Assembly: GCA_964409635.1 (NCBI GenBank)
Contig: CAYPEL010000014.1
Span: 1 to 30,719, forward strand
DNA from: CAYPEL01 sp964409635
Lineage (GTDB): Bacteria; Pseudomonadota; Gammaproteobacteria; DSM-19610
Length of the DNA stretch: 30,719 nucleotides
Direction: 5' to 3'
A program made the translations under genes and the position numbers. Below the pieces are notes generated by a model. It was not told where the DNA came from and did no database searches. It worked only from the letters and a program-made list of their open reading frames with translations. This document shows positions 15,854-25,265 of the stretch, piece after piece; position 1 is the first letter of the stretch, and the number at the start of each line of letters is the position of its first letter.

Positions 15854-16112
15854 AACCGTAATCATTGTCAATAAACTCGGCTTGCACGCGCGTGCAGCCG
15901 CAAAGTTTGTCACCCTTGCCTCTACTTTTGAAAGTGAAGTGCAGCTCGCCAAGAATAGCCAGCAAGTTAATGGTAAAAGCATCATGGGCGTAATGATGCT
16001 GGCGGCTTCCAAGGATACCGAACTGGTACTATCCGTAGAGGGTTCCGACGAAGCCACGGCTATAGAACAATTATCCAGCCTGGTAGCGGCCAGCTTTGGA
16101 GAAGACGAGTGA
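15843..16112 (+). CDS. ptsH: Phosphocarrier protein HPr
   Basis: The small phosphocarrier between EI and the IIA proteins. It has 89 residues from GTG 15843. With this start the EI-phosphorylated histidine falls exactly at H15 in LGLHARAAAKF and the regulatory serine at S46 in VNGKSIMGVMMLAAS, matching the standard numbering. An AGGGGAG sequence lies about ten bases before the GTG. Frames starting further upstream run through the end of the IIA gene and are rejected. It could equally be named ptsO/npr by its genomic setting. Confidence 0.93.
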   Translation: MQNKTVIIVNKLGLHARAAAKFVTLASTFESEVQLAKNSQQVNGKSIMGVMMLAASKDTELVLSVEGSDEATAIEQLSSLVAASFGEDE

Positions 16113-17848
16113 TGCAGACTGTTTCTGGAACTGCCGTATCCCGTGGCATTGTTATTGGCCACGCCTACCGCCTGCAACAAGGTCTGGTCGAAGCGCTGGA
16201 GGTTTCCATTGCCAAACAGAATATCGAGGATGAGGTCTCGCGCTTCCGGCGGGCAGTTCGCCTGGCCCGGCAACAGCTACGCGGTATTCGTAATAGCATC
16301 CCGAAAACAACCCGCGCCGATATAACTGATTTTATAGATACGCACTTGTTAATGCTGGAAGACAGCATGTTGACCCTGGCGCCGGTAGAGCTTATCCGGT
16401 CTAAACATTGCAATGCCGAATGGGCGCTCAAATCACAGCGTGATGCACTGGCGGCTGTATTTGACGAGATGGACGACCCCTATTTGCGCACCCGGAAAGA
16501 TGATGTTGACCACGTGGTAAACCGAATTATGCGTATCCTGCTTGACCAGGATAACCTCGAAGACGGCTTACTGGAAAATTCCCGGCTTTCCGGTTCAATT
16601 ATCATTACGCACGATTTGACGCCAGCCGAAATGGTGCTGTTACAACACCAGGGCATAGCCGGTTTTGTTACCGAAAGCGGCGGCCCGCTCTCGCATACCG
16701 CGATACTGGCGAGGAGCCTGGGCATACCCGCGATAACCGGTGCGCGTTGCAACTTTAACATTCACGAAAAAGATATTCTGGTTCTGGATGGCGGCCAGGG
16801 ACTGCTGATATACAACGCAGACGAGCCGACGCTCAAGCGTTATCGCAGCCAGCAGCGTAAACAACAAAAACGCCGCACAGCACTCAATCGGCTCAAAGAC
16901 GCTGCGTCGACCACATTGGATGGCATTCCTGTCAAGTTGAATGCGAACATAGAACTCAAGGAAGACATCCGCGCGGCACGCCGATTTTGCGCAGAAGGAA
17001 TCGGCCTGTACCGGACTGAATTTCTCTATATGAACCGGCCAGACCTGCCTGATGAACAGGAACAGTATCAGCACTATTGCTCTATCCTGAAATCCTTAAA
17101 GGGCATACCACTGACCATTCGCACGCTCGATCTGGGCGGCGACAAGGAACTGAGTTCCTTTTCTAGCCGGGTTGCATCGACTACCAATCCGGCGTTGGGA
17201 TTGCGGGCTATCCGCTTATGTCTGAAGCACGTTGAGCTGTTCCGGCCACAGATACGCGCCATCCTGCGTACTGCAGCCAAAGGGCCTGTCAGATTGATGA
17301 TTCCTATGCTGTCGAGCAATGCGGAATTAATGGCAACCTTGCAATTAATCGAGTCAATTAAACAGGAATTGTCAGAACAAGGCATCGACTTTGATCCAGC
17401 AGCACCCATCGGTGGCATGATTGAAGTGCCAGCGGCAGCGCTATCTGCCTCATCATTCGCCCGCCGCCTGGATTTTCTCTCAATAGGTACCAACGACCTG
17501 ATTCAGTATACCTTGGCAATTGACCGTATTGATGACGAAGTCACCTATTTGTATGACCCACTCCACCCGGCTGTTTTACGCCTGATTCAAATGACGATTG
17601 AAGCCGGGAGAAGCAACCAGGTTCCTGTTTCCATGTGTGGCGAAATGGCCGGCGACGAGCTCTATACCCGTTTGCTGCTGGGCATGGGATTAACCGATTT
17701 TAGTGTCCCGCCCACGTCACTTCTGGAAGTAAAAAATGTCATCATCAATACCGACGTTTCGCGGCTGGACAAACAGGTCCGCGATTTACTGAATTGCGAT
17801 GACGCTGAAGAAATCCGTCAACAACTCAGCTTGATAAATAGCCTGTAA
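16109..17848 (+). CDS. ptsI: PTS enzyme I (phosphoenolpyruvate-protein phosphotransferase)
   Basis: Transfers phosphate from PEP to HPr. It has 579 residues (E. coli EI 575). The N-terminal HPr-binding and phosphohistidine domains contain TESGGPLSHTAILARSLGIPAI with the active histidine H196. The PEP-binding barrel has GIGLYRTEFLYMNR, LDLGGDKEL, FLSIGTNDLIQYTLAIDR and the catalytic cysteine in VSMCGEMAGD. There is no N-terminal GAF domain, so it is not PtsP. The start is GTG 16109 or ATG 16112; GGAG at 16098-16101 suits either. It overlaps the HPr stop. Confidence 0.96.
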   Translation: MMQTVSGTAVSRGIVIGHAYRLQQGLVEALEVSIAKQNIEDEVSRFRRAVRLARQQLRGIRNSIPKTTRADITDFIDTHLLMLEDSMLTLAPVELIRSKHCNAEWALKSQRDALAAVFDEMDDPYLRTRKDDVDHVVNRIMRILLDQDNLEDGLLENSRLSGSIIITHDLTPAEMVLLQHQGIAGFVTESGGPLSHTAILARSLGIPAITGARCNFNIHEKDILVLDGGQGLLIYNADEPTLKRYRSQQRKQQKRRTALNRLKDAASTTLDGIPVKLNANIELKEDIRAARRFCAEGIGLYRTEFLYMNRPDLPDEQEQYQHYCSILKSLKGIPLTIRTLDLGGDKELSSFSSRVASTTNPALGLRAIRLCLKHVELFRPQIRAILRTAAKGPVRLMIPMLSSNAELMATLQLIESIKQELSEQGIDFDPAAPIGGMIEVPAAALSASSFARRLDFLSIGTNDLIQYTLAIDRIDDEVTYLYDPLHPAVLRLIQMTIEAGRSNQVPVSMCGEMAGDELYTRLLLGMGLTDFSVPPTSLLEVKNVIINTDVSRLDKQVRDLLNCDDAEEIRQQLSLINSL

Positions 17849-17937
17849 CCCTTTCACGACATTTTTTTCCTGCCCTGCAGACTGCTACACTACACTGCAC
17901 ATATTTCTAGAACATATCACCACGACTGAGGCACGTT

Positions 17938-19296
17938 ATGGTTGAAGCAGCCGATCAGAAAAATACTCAAAACCGTCTTGAAGCCCTGACCACGGCCCTG
18001 CAGAGCGGCACCGCAGAACAAACCAGACGCTTGATAGCCGATCTGCACCCGGCGGAAATTGCCGACCTGGTGGAATCCTTGCCGCCGGGAAAGCGTGAAC
18101 TTATCTGGGAGTTGGTCAATCAGGAAGAACGTGGCGAAGTACTGCTGGAACTTAACGAAGAATTACGCAGCCGGCTGATTGAAGAAATGGAAACCCAGCA
18201 GCTGGTCGCCGCCACAGAAGGGCTGGACACTGACGACCTCGCCGACCTGGTACAAAGCCTGCCAGGCGCAGTCATCCAGGAATTACTCCGTTCCATGGAT
18301 AAACAAAACCGGCTACGGCTCGAAGCCGTTCTGTCTTATCCGGAAGATACCGCTGGCGGCCTGATGGACCTTGATACCATCACCGTCCGCACTAACGTCT
18401 CCCTGGACGTGGTGCTGCGCTATCTGCGTTTGCGCGGAGATCTTCCCGATCTCACTGACAGCCTTATCGTTGTCAACCGCTTTGACCGGTACCAGGGATT
18501 ACTGCCCTTGACGACCCTGTTAACCAGCGATCCGGAGCGATCTGTCGCTGAGGTCATGGACAGCGCCATTGAAGGCATACCGGCCACCTTGCCTGATGTC
18601 GACGTTGCCCGCCTGTTCCAGGACCGTAATCTGGTCTCAGCACCGGTGGTAAACGATGAGGGTAAACTGGTCGGCCGCATCACCATTGATGACGTCGTAG
18701 ATGTAATCCGCGACGAGGCCGATCATTCTCTGATGAGTATGGCCGGGCTTGATGAAGAAAGTGATATTTTTGCGCCCGTTATTACCAGCGCAAAACGGCG
18801 TGCACTTTGGTTGGGCGTCAACCTGGCAACTGCCTTCATTGCCTCTTGGGTCATTGGGCTGTTTGAAAATACCATTGAAAAAGTTGTCGCGCTGGCTGTA
18901 CTCATGCCGATTGTAGCGAGCATGGGTGGCATCGCGGGCAGTCAGACACTGACAATCATGATACGCGGCCTGGCCCTTGGACAAGTCGGGGCGAGTAATG
19001 CGCGTTCTCTGTTGTACAAGGAAATCATGGTCAGCCTCATGAACGGCTTGATCTGGTCGCTGGTGGTTGCGCTGGTGGCGATGGCCTGGTTCCAGGACAC
19101 CAGCATCGGTCTGGTCATCGCCGCGGCACTGGTTATCAACCTGCTGTGTGGCGCAATTGCCGGCTTTTCTTTGCCGCTATTTCTAAAACGAGTGGGTATC
19201 GACCCGGCGCTGGCCGGTACTGTGCTGTTAACAACCGTTACCGATGTCGTCGGCTTTATGGCCTTTCTGGGGCTAGGGGCTATTTATCTGGTCTAG
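17938..19296 (+). CDS. mgtE: Magnesium transporter MgtE
   Basis: A magnesium channel/transporter of the inner membrane, 452 residues. The N-terminal MgtE N domain (about 30-130, with ADLHPAEIADLVESLPPGKR) is followed by two CBS domains (about 135-260) that sense magnesium, then a C-terminal membrane domain of five helices. The pore signature reads VLMPIVASMGGIAGSQTLTI. A GAGG ribosome binding site sits six bases before the ATG. It starts 89 bases after ptsI with no visible terminator between, so read-through is possible. Confidence 0.95.
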   Translation: MVEAADQKNTQNRLEALTTALQSGTAEQTRRLIADLHPAEIADLVESLPPGKRELIWELVNQEERGEVLLELNEELRSRLIEEMETQQLVAATEGLDTDDLADLVQSLPGAVIQELLRSMDKQNRLRLEAVLSYPEDTAGGLMDLDTITVRTNVSLDVVLRYLRLRGDLPDLTDSLIVVNRFDRYQGLLPLTTLLTSDPERSVAEVMDSAIEGIPATLPDVDVARLFQDRNLVSAPVVNDEGKLVGRITIDDVVDVIRDEADHSLMSMAGLDEESDIFAPVITSAKRRALWLGVNLATAFIASWVIGLFENTIEKVVALAVLMPIVASMGGIAGSQTLTIMIRGLALGQVGASNARSLLYKEIMVSLMNGLIWSLVVALVAMAWFQDTSIGLVIAAALVINLLCGAIAGFSLPLFLKRVGIDPALAGTVLLTTVTDVVGFMAFLGLGAIYLV

Positions 19297-19318
19297 CACT
19301 TACTCAACAGTAGAGTAA

Positions 19319-19861
19319 CTACACATGCATCCCAAAATTCATTCCAATTGATAACCGTGTGGCAGTGCTTTTATTTTCTGTCACTTCATGCAGCACATCC
19401 GGCTGAAAATAAATAAACACGCCCTCCCTGGGCGTAATAACATTTTTTACATCGCTGTTTGTTAATATGAGCTTACCGGCATCTGGTGGTACACGGACAT
19501 AGTAAACGGCCGACAGCAGTTCATCATCTTCATCATGACGATGCGCTTGAGTAACATGACCAGGCTGCATTTCATTGAACCAAAACCCAATCGACAAATC
19601 GTCAGCGGGACGCAATAAAAACCTGCCAGCACGGTCTCTGGCGGCCTCAAGCACGGACTCTAATGCCGGTACATACTCCCTGTCGATATAGATATTTTCG
19701 TAGCGGCCTGAAAAGTGGTGCGAACGCTTACTCCCCGCCTGGTTCCGGGCCACCGCATATTGTTCCCAAATCTGGCCGTTGACCAGCGGACTGTCTCCCG
19801 GCAACACAGCTTCAAAATATAGCTTATCACTACCTTGCCCCTGCATATTCAATTTCCCCAT
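19319..19861 (-). CDS. Putative 2-oxoglutarate/Fe(II)-dependent oxygenase
   Basis: About 180 residues, cytosolic by appearance. The C-terminal half has the pattern of the double-stranded beta-helix 2OG oxygenases: a metal-binding region QAHRHDEDDELLSAVYYVRV, then PPDAGKLILTNSD, a distal histidine in FQPDVLHEV and an arginine in TRLSIGMNFG that would bind 2-oxoglutarate. The SAVYYV-x-V-P...G-x-L arrangement is like the small TIGR02466/PF13759 group, as far as I can recall. The substrate is unknown. The start could be ATG 19861 or ATG 19846; the latter has GGGGA just upstream. It is a lone gene, convergent with mgtE and divergent from darP. Confidence 0.6.
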   Translation of the reverse strand: MGKLNMQGQGSDKLYFEAVLPGDSPLVNGQIWEQYAVARNQAGSKRSHHFSGRYENIYIDREYVPALESVLEAARDRAGRFLLRPADDLSIGFWFNEMQPGHVTQAHRHDEDDELLSAVYYVRVPPDAGKLILTNSDVKNVITPREGVFIYFQPDVLHEVTENKSTATRLSIGMNFGMHV

Positions 19862-19935
19862 TGTATTGATGAGTACAACTATTTTAATCCAGCCTGGTAA
19901 CAAAGTATGATGGCAGCACTCTCTCAAACCCGTCA

Positions 19936-20427
19936 ATGACGACCATGCAGGAAAATAATCCACCGAGCAAAACCCAGCTCAAGCGCGAAGCTGATGCCTT
20001 ACGGAAAATGGGAAAAGATTTAATCACGCTTAGCGGAGCAGATTGGAAACTGATGCAGTTGCCGGAAATACTTATAGAGGCGCTGGAAGAAGCCAGGCAG
20101 ATTCATTCCAATAATGCCCAGAAACGGCATTTACAATACATCGGCAAACTGATGCGCGATATCGACACGGCGCCGGTCAAACTTTTTTTCAACACGCGCC
20201 AGCTGGATAAAAGTCGTCAAGTACAACAGCATCATGCTATAGAAAAAACAAGGGATACACTGATCTCCGGCGGCGAGGAAGCTGTCAATTCCTACATTCA
20301 AGTGCATCCAGCTGCCAGCAAGAAGCAGCTCAATCATTTCGTGCGGCAAGCTAACCGGGAACGTGAAGCTGGACACCCTCCAAAATCTGCACGGGCTTTA
20401 TTCCGCTATTTGAAAGAGCTTGGTTAA
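19936..20427 (+). CDS. darP: Ribosome-associated protein DarP (YjgA, DUF615)
   Basis: A 163-residue, highly charged helical protein of the DUF615 family; E. coli DarP assists late assembly of the 50S subunit. Family features are the start PSKTQLKREADALRKMGKDL, LPEILIEALEEAR, RHLQYIGKLMRD and the C-terminal KQLNHFVRQANREREAG followed by KSARALFRYLKEL. In related gammaproteobacteria it sits beside pmbA and tldD; neither is in this window. It is divergent from the oxygenase-like gene and convergent with the amidohydrolase gene. Confidence 0.9.
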   Translation: MTTMQENNPPSKTQLKREADALRKMGKDLITLSGADWKLMQLPEILIEALEEARQIHSNNAQKRHLQYIGKLMRDIDTAPVKLFFNTRQLDKSRQVQQHHAIEKTRDTLISGGEEAVNSYIQVHPAASKKQLNHFVRQANREREAGHPPKSARALFRYLKELG

Positions 20428-20478
20428 CGCTTGATGGGCGTTATTGCATCGAAAAATTGAATAGGGAAAATCAGTAAT

Positions 20479-21300
20479 TTAAATTTTACAGGTAATATTG
20501 CGGTGTTCCAGACAAGGAAATGAACGCCGGATACTTTTCAAACGTTCCGTATCCAAATCTACGCACACTATGCCGGAACCACTGGGTAGCTGATCCAGTA
20601 CTTTCCCCCAGGGCCCCACAACCATGCTGTGACCATAGGTTTCACGTCCATTTAGATGGTAGCCACCCTGCGCCGCGGCCAGTACGAAACACTGGTTCTC
20701 TATCGCCCTGGCACGGATCAGCGGTTCCCAGTGCGCATTTCCGGTAAGCGCTGTAAACGCTGAGGGTATAGCAACGATGTCCATACCCGCATCGATCATG
20801 CTACGGAACATTTCAGGGAAACGTAAATCATAGCAAACGGCTAATCCCAGCTTGCCGAATGGGGTTTCAGTGACAATTATTTGATCACCGGGTGCTATGG
20901 TATCTGACTCAGTATAACGTTCATCACTATCGACAACGGCTACGTCGAACAGATGGATTTTGTCATATCGCGCTACCTGCTGACCCGCGTCATCAACGAG
21001 TAAACAGGCCGCCTTGATTTTATTTTTATTTGCCGAGACCATTGGAACGGTGCCACCCACCAACCAGATTTTATGTTTTAACGCCTGTTGGTACAGAAAC
21101 TCCTGTATCGGGCCGCCGGAATCCGGTTCACGGATCGCCACTTTATCGGTCTCGTTTAAACCCACTATGGCAAAGTTTTCCGGTAAAACGGCTAAACTTG
21201 CCCCCTGCTGGGCAGCCATACCAATGAGACGCTCAGCCTCCAGCAAGTTTGCTGACACGTTAGGGCCGGAAGCCATTTGAATACACGCAACTTGAATCAT
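20479..21300 (-). CDS. Carbon-nitrogen hydrolase (Nit1/YbeM-like omega-amidase)
   Basis: A nitrilase-superfamily amidohydrolase of 273 residues. The catalytic triad is visible: E41 in LAVLPENF, K114 in ARYDKIHLF and C156 in GLAVCYDLRFPEMF. The motif RAIENQCFVLAAAQGG is typical of the Nit1/Nit2 branch, whose members hydrolyse deaminated glutathione or related amides. It follows yhdP on the same strand, the rng-yhdP-nit order seen in Pseudomonas. The specific substrate is inferred from family and is uncertain. Confidence 0.88.
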   Translation of the reverse strand: MIQVACIQMASGPNVSANLLEAERLIGMAAQQGASLAVLPENFAIVGLNETDKVAIREPDSGGPIQEFLYQQALKHKIWLVGGTVPMVSANKNKIKAACLLVDDAGQQVARYDKIHLFDVAVVDSDERYTESDTIAPGDQIIVTETPFGKLGLAVCYDLRFPEMFRSMIDAGMDIVAIPSAFTALTGNAHWEPLIRARAIENQCFVLAAAQGGYHLNGRETYGHSMVVGPWGKVLDQLPSGSGIVCVDLDTERLKSIRRSFPCLEHRNITCKI

Positions 21301-21383
21301 GATCTATACTCTAGCGAATCTAACACTCCGACAAGGTTCAATGTAATCCTGAAAGCTTAGCACAGCCAGCAATTCTGGATCCG

Positions 21384-24300
21384 CTATTCATCGTCACCAT
21401 ACTTTGGTTCACCACTGGTTACTTCAGAATTTTCAAACCGGGTATATTGAGGATCCTTCCAGCTTCCCGTTACTTGATACTGTATTTTTGACATTTTATT
21501 AACCTGATCACCTATTATCCGTTCAGCCAATAAAATAGCCGCACCGACACCGGGGCCACCGGCAATGACGCCAGCAATCGGCAAAGCTGAAGTTAGATGC
21601 GGTATTACCGTAATTAGCTCATCGTAATCCTGGGTAATGAGTCCAGTGCGCCCGATAACTTCAATGTCGGCAGCAGGTCCGTAGATTTTAAGGTTCTTGG
21701 TAAAGGCATCGCCATCATTAAATAGAAACGAACCTTCCAGTTTGTCAAAGCTGTAGCCTTCGTTAAATAAATCACTGAAATCAAGGAATAGACGGCGCGG
21801 AATTGATTGCAAACTTAACAAACCAAGCAAACGGCCGGCACCGGTATCAACATCTTTCAGACGCCCATCGCCTACTTTTAACACTAATTCACCTTCCAGG
21901 GTCTTTAGAGAAAAATCAGCCGGAGAACCTGGCCATGCAGCCGTTATTGTGCCTGAAAGCTCACCCTTTTCTATCGCATCGCTGTCACCAAACTCGGTCA
22001 GCAACTGACCAAGAGTCCCGCCATTAATTTTAATATCGAAGCGTGTCGCTTGTACGGCTCCGGTTTCCTTCCATTGTCCATTTGCAGTAACGGCGAGTGC
22101 ATCGGATGTAAGCTGCAATTGCTCGATATCAATACCATCTGATACTGAAGACGTTTCTAGAATGAGGCGCCCAAGAACCGGTTCACCCCAACGCAAATCA
22201 CCTATTGAAATTGATAAGTCCGGTATTGTATCGGGGTGGACTATTTCGCGTCCTTGTTGACTGGGTTTTTCTGGAGGGGGTATCAGGTGCAAGCGCTCAA
22301 GTTGAGCCTTCACAGCCTGTAAACTATTTCCCTCGCCGAACACTAATTGCAAACTACCCTCAGCAGCATCGCCTGAAAGGGTGAATTCCCAGGGCGAGGA
22401 AGCCGGTGATTTAACGAAAACATCGTTAACACTGTATTCGAATAATGACAGTTTGTCGGCCCTAAGGCTGAAATCAAGGCGGGGAAGGTGACTGGATTTC
22501 GATGCCCCGCCAGTAAAGATTGCCGCCCAGTCAAGTGGCACAACCTCAGCCACCCGGCCAGTAATCTTAAAGACATTGTGTTTCGGTAGCTTGGCAGGCT
22601 CGCCCCCGAACACGGCTTCACCTGCCCTTATACCCCCCGCTCCATCGCCCGCAAAAACCGCGCTGGCCTTGTCACCGTATTTTATATACACGGGCGAGCC
22701 TGGAGTCTCATTCACATCCCACTCAACAGTAAGTGGCACAGATTTATCTGCAGGTTTTTTTAACGGCGCAGGAAGCCCTGACACAATGCCCTGCATATCC
22801 GAATCAAGGCGAATAGAAATATCAGTTCTACCAGCCGCTTCATCACGTTTGAAAAACAGGCGCGTTTGCCATTGTGCATTTCCCGACAGATAATCCGCAA
22901 ACCTCCAGCCAAACGATTGTATCTGCTCGACAAGTTGCATTGGCCCTCGTATATCCAGCACAGTTGCGCGACTGGTACCTGCGCCGCCATAAAGCCCAAC
23001 AGAAACTGGCGCGTTAAATAATCGCGCCTCTATATTGCTGGCAGATAGCACTTGCTCGGTGAAATGCAGCTTGCCTTTTATAGCTGATAAATCGAAGGCA
23101 TCCTGCCGGCTTTTAATACGGCTGTTTTTAAAAGTAACATCGCCGCTGACTTTTACCTTTCCCAACTTTTTTTTCAGCGGGATTTTCAGATCAAGCTCCA
23201 GCCCCGCCTTACCCCGGGTTTCAACTGCTTCCACCAACGGGCCAAAACGATTCCTGAGCGGTGTGGTCATCACATAATTCAACATTCCAGCTACGCTATC
23301 CTGCGCCTTGCCTTTGACAGTCAGCACGGCATTTGCAAGGTCATCAATTTTAACAACCGTATCGCTCAAGGCCGCCCGCATAAGCCGTGCACGTTCTCCA
23401 CGTATGTGCATTGTGCGGCCGGTGAATTCTGCAGTCCCGGTTAATCCATCCAGTTTCCCCCACTCTGGGCTGTAATCGAGAACAGCCTCTTCAAGGCCAA
23501 AATAGGTCAGAAATACACCCTCGCCATGATCAAAGGGCATTTGATCCACACGGCCATTAAATAATATCCGTGGGGAGGTTACTGTTCCTGATACCAATGC
23601 AGTACTGAGCCAATCAACAAGCTTAGGTGACATAATACCGACCGGTAGATAATGCTGTACTTTTTCCAGACCGAAGTCGTTAAACCTTAGCTGCAAATCG
23701 AGCAGTGGCGCCGGTTCAGAAAACACCCAATCGAGCTGACCTCGTGCCTTTAATTTAATACCCTCTGCTGTAGCCAAGCGTAACTGTGGCGTATTCACCA
23801 GCACCCGGTCCGCATAACGCCGCCAGTTAATATCGCCGACCGCTTCGACCAGAATCTTTGGATCACTAAATAATGCGGGCGCCAACACCACCAGTGCATC
23901 CGAATCCAGGTGTAGCTGCCCTTGTTGCAGGTTACCTTCAAGACGGCCAGCAAGGCCGGTAATACCTGGAAAATTATCGAACGCCTGCACAGACAGATCA
24001 CTAAACTCTGCACGGACGGATAGTTGCGGCGTTTCAAAATCATCCGGTAGCCGGGAAACCAGCTCGAACGCGTGCAGTAAACCTCTCGGTTCGAGCCGGT
24101 CTACCCAGCGGCGGAGCCGGGCATCCAGGAAGACAAACTGGGTTGATATCAGGCCGAGTTCCTCGAGCGGCACCAGGCTTGCTGATAATTTTAATTGTCG
24201 GTTACTTTGATGCCATAAGGCGCCCAATTTAATTCCGGACCAGTCGGCGAATTGGTTTCTGTAAAGGTCTATCTCGTCCGCATTTATGCGCCAGCCCTGG

Positions 24301-25205
24301 TCTGTTTTCTGCCATTCAAAACGGCTTTTCAATTTCTCAAGTTCATAGGGTTGACGGCCGGAGCCGGTCATGGCCAGATTTAAATCCGTACCACTTACCT
24401 TGCCTGAAAGCGCTGTCAGCTGCGCACCTGACCAATCGCCCCAGAACTCGGCGCTTAACAATCCCTTAGCCGAGACCGGCAAGTCCGGTATCCAACGCGT
24501 CCATTGGCGCAGCTGCAAGTCTTCTATTTTGCAAAAAATCTGGCCAGACCAGTGCGCAAAGTCAGCACCATATCCCTTCGCCTCTCCGATCAACTCAAGC
24601 GATTTACCGAGCGAAACAGGTAATACCGTTCGCATAGAAAACCGGTGTTTGTACCCTGCATTGATTAGCTGCGCCTCTACGTCATGAAAGTTCCGTGTCA
24701 GCCCACCCTCCATCTGGTCAACCCAGGTTATCTGTGCATCCCGCAGGCCCAGCCGGTTTTGTTGCAGAACCAGTTCAAGATCCGGTGGTTGACTGTCTTC
24801 ATCCCTGGATTCACTCAACGACCAGTGGCCATCGATCAAGCGGTATACCGTTAATTTGAGGCCTACTAAATCTATCGAACGCATTTTCCAGCGCTGCGTT
24901 AACAATGATTGCCAGAGGTCGAGCGAAAGATGGATCTCCTTAATCCTCACCGTATCATCTGTGCGATCCTGGCTGGAAATACTGACCTGCTCAAGCGCCA
25001 AAACCGGTGACAGGCCGCTCCAGCCAGCGCTCAGGCTGCCTACTTCAATCACACGTCCAATTTGCTCGCTTGCCAGCGCTTCCAGGTTAGATTTATATTC
25101 GGACATGTTTGGCAATAAAACACGCGCAACTGACAGGAGCACAGCCAGACCGATGACTGCTGCGACCAGAAAATACCAGACAGTTACACCAAATCGTTTA
25201 ATCAC
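21384..25205 (-). CDS. yhdP: AsmA-like envelope protein YhdP
   Basis: A very long (1273 residues) envelope protein of the AsmA/TamB-like group. YhdP in E. coli helps move phospholipid to the outer membrane and supports its barrier. One N-terminal anchor (about residues 8-30, WYFLVAAVIGLAVLLSVARV) is followed by a long repetitive beta-rich periplasmic groove (DUF3971). The C-terminal AsmA-like region has GRLLGLLSLQSIPRRLFLDFSDLF, YSFDKLEGSF and IEVIGRTGLITQDYDELI, the conserved block of TIGR02099. Length is typical. It lies between rng and the nit-type gene. It joins mla, lpt and kds as another outer-membrane maintenance gene in this window. Confidence 0.93.
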   Translation of the reverse strand: MIKRFGVTVWYFLVAAVIGLAVLLSVARVLLPNMSEYKSNLEALASEQIGRVIEVGSLSAGWSGLSPVLALEQVSISSQDRTDDTVRIKEIHLSLDLWQSLLTQRWKMRSIDLVGLKLTVYRLIDGHWSLSESRDEDSQPPDLELVLQQNRLGLRDAQITWVDQMEGGLTRNFHDVEAQLINAGYKHRFSMRTVLPVSLGKSLELIGEAKGYGADFAHWSGQIFCKIEDLQLRQWTRWIPDLPVSAKGLLSAEFWGDWSGAQLTALSGKVSGTDLNLAMTGSGRQPYELEKLKSRFEWQKTDQGWRINADEIDLYRNQFADWSGIKLGALWHQSNRQLKLSASLVPLEELGLISTQFVFLDARLRRWVDRLEPRGLLHAFELVSRLPDDFETPQLSVRAEFSDLSVQAFDNFPGITGLAGRLEGNLQQGQLHLDSDALVVLAPALFSDPKILVEAVGDINWRRYADRVLVNTPQLRLATAEGIKLKARGQLDWVFSEPAPLLDLQLRFNDFGLEKVQHYLPVGIMSPKLVDWLSTALVSGTVTSPRILFNGRVDQMPFDHGEGVFLTYFGLEEAVLDYSPEWGKLDGLTGTAEFTGRTMHIRGERARLMRAALSDTVVKIDDLANAVLTVKGKAQDSVAGMLNYVMTTPLRNRFGPLVEAVETRGKAGLELDLKIPLKKKLGKVKVSGDVTFKNSRIKSRQDAFDLSAIKGKLHFTEQVLSASNIEARLFNAPVSVGLYGGAGTSRATVLDIRGPMQLVEQIQSFGWRFADYLSGNAQWQTRLFFKRDEAAGRTDISIRLDSDMQGIVSGLPAPLKKPADKSVPLTVEWDVNETPGSPVYIKYGDKASAVFAGDGAGGIRAGEAVFGGEPAKLPKHNVFKITGRVAEVVPLDWAAIFTGGASKSSHLPRLDFSLRADKLSLFEYSVNDVFVKSPASSPWEFTLSGDAAEGSLQLVFGEGNSLQAVKAQLERLHLIPPPEKPSQQGREIVHPDTIPDLSISIGDLRWGEPVLGRLILETSSVSDGIDIEQLQLTSDALAVTANGQWKETGAVQATRFDIKINGGTLGQLLTEFGDSDAIEKGELSGTITAAWPGSPADFSLKTLEGELVLKVGDGRLKDVDTGAGRLLGLLSLQSIPRRLFLDFSDLFNEGYSFDKLEGSFLFNDGDAFTKNLKIYGPAADIEVIGRTGLITQDYDELITVIPHLTSALPIAGVIAGGPGVGAAILLAERIIGDQVNKMSKIQYQVTGSWKDPQYTRFENSEVTSGEPKYGDDE

Positions 25206-25265
25206 GTATTGAATTTAACCAGTAACAAGCGGAGTTGCCGGGGAAATTGAGTACCGCTTGGTCAC

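Noticed and set aside
19298..19318. Hairpin TTACTC-AACAGTA-GAGTAA between mgtE and the oxygenase-like gene, a possible two-way terminator
   Set aside because: Only six mostly A/T pairs, no run of T on either side, and it touches the stop codon; too weak to call.
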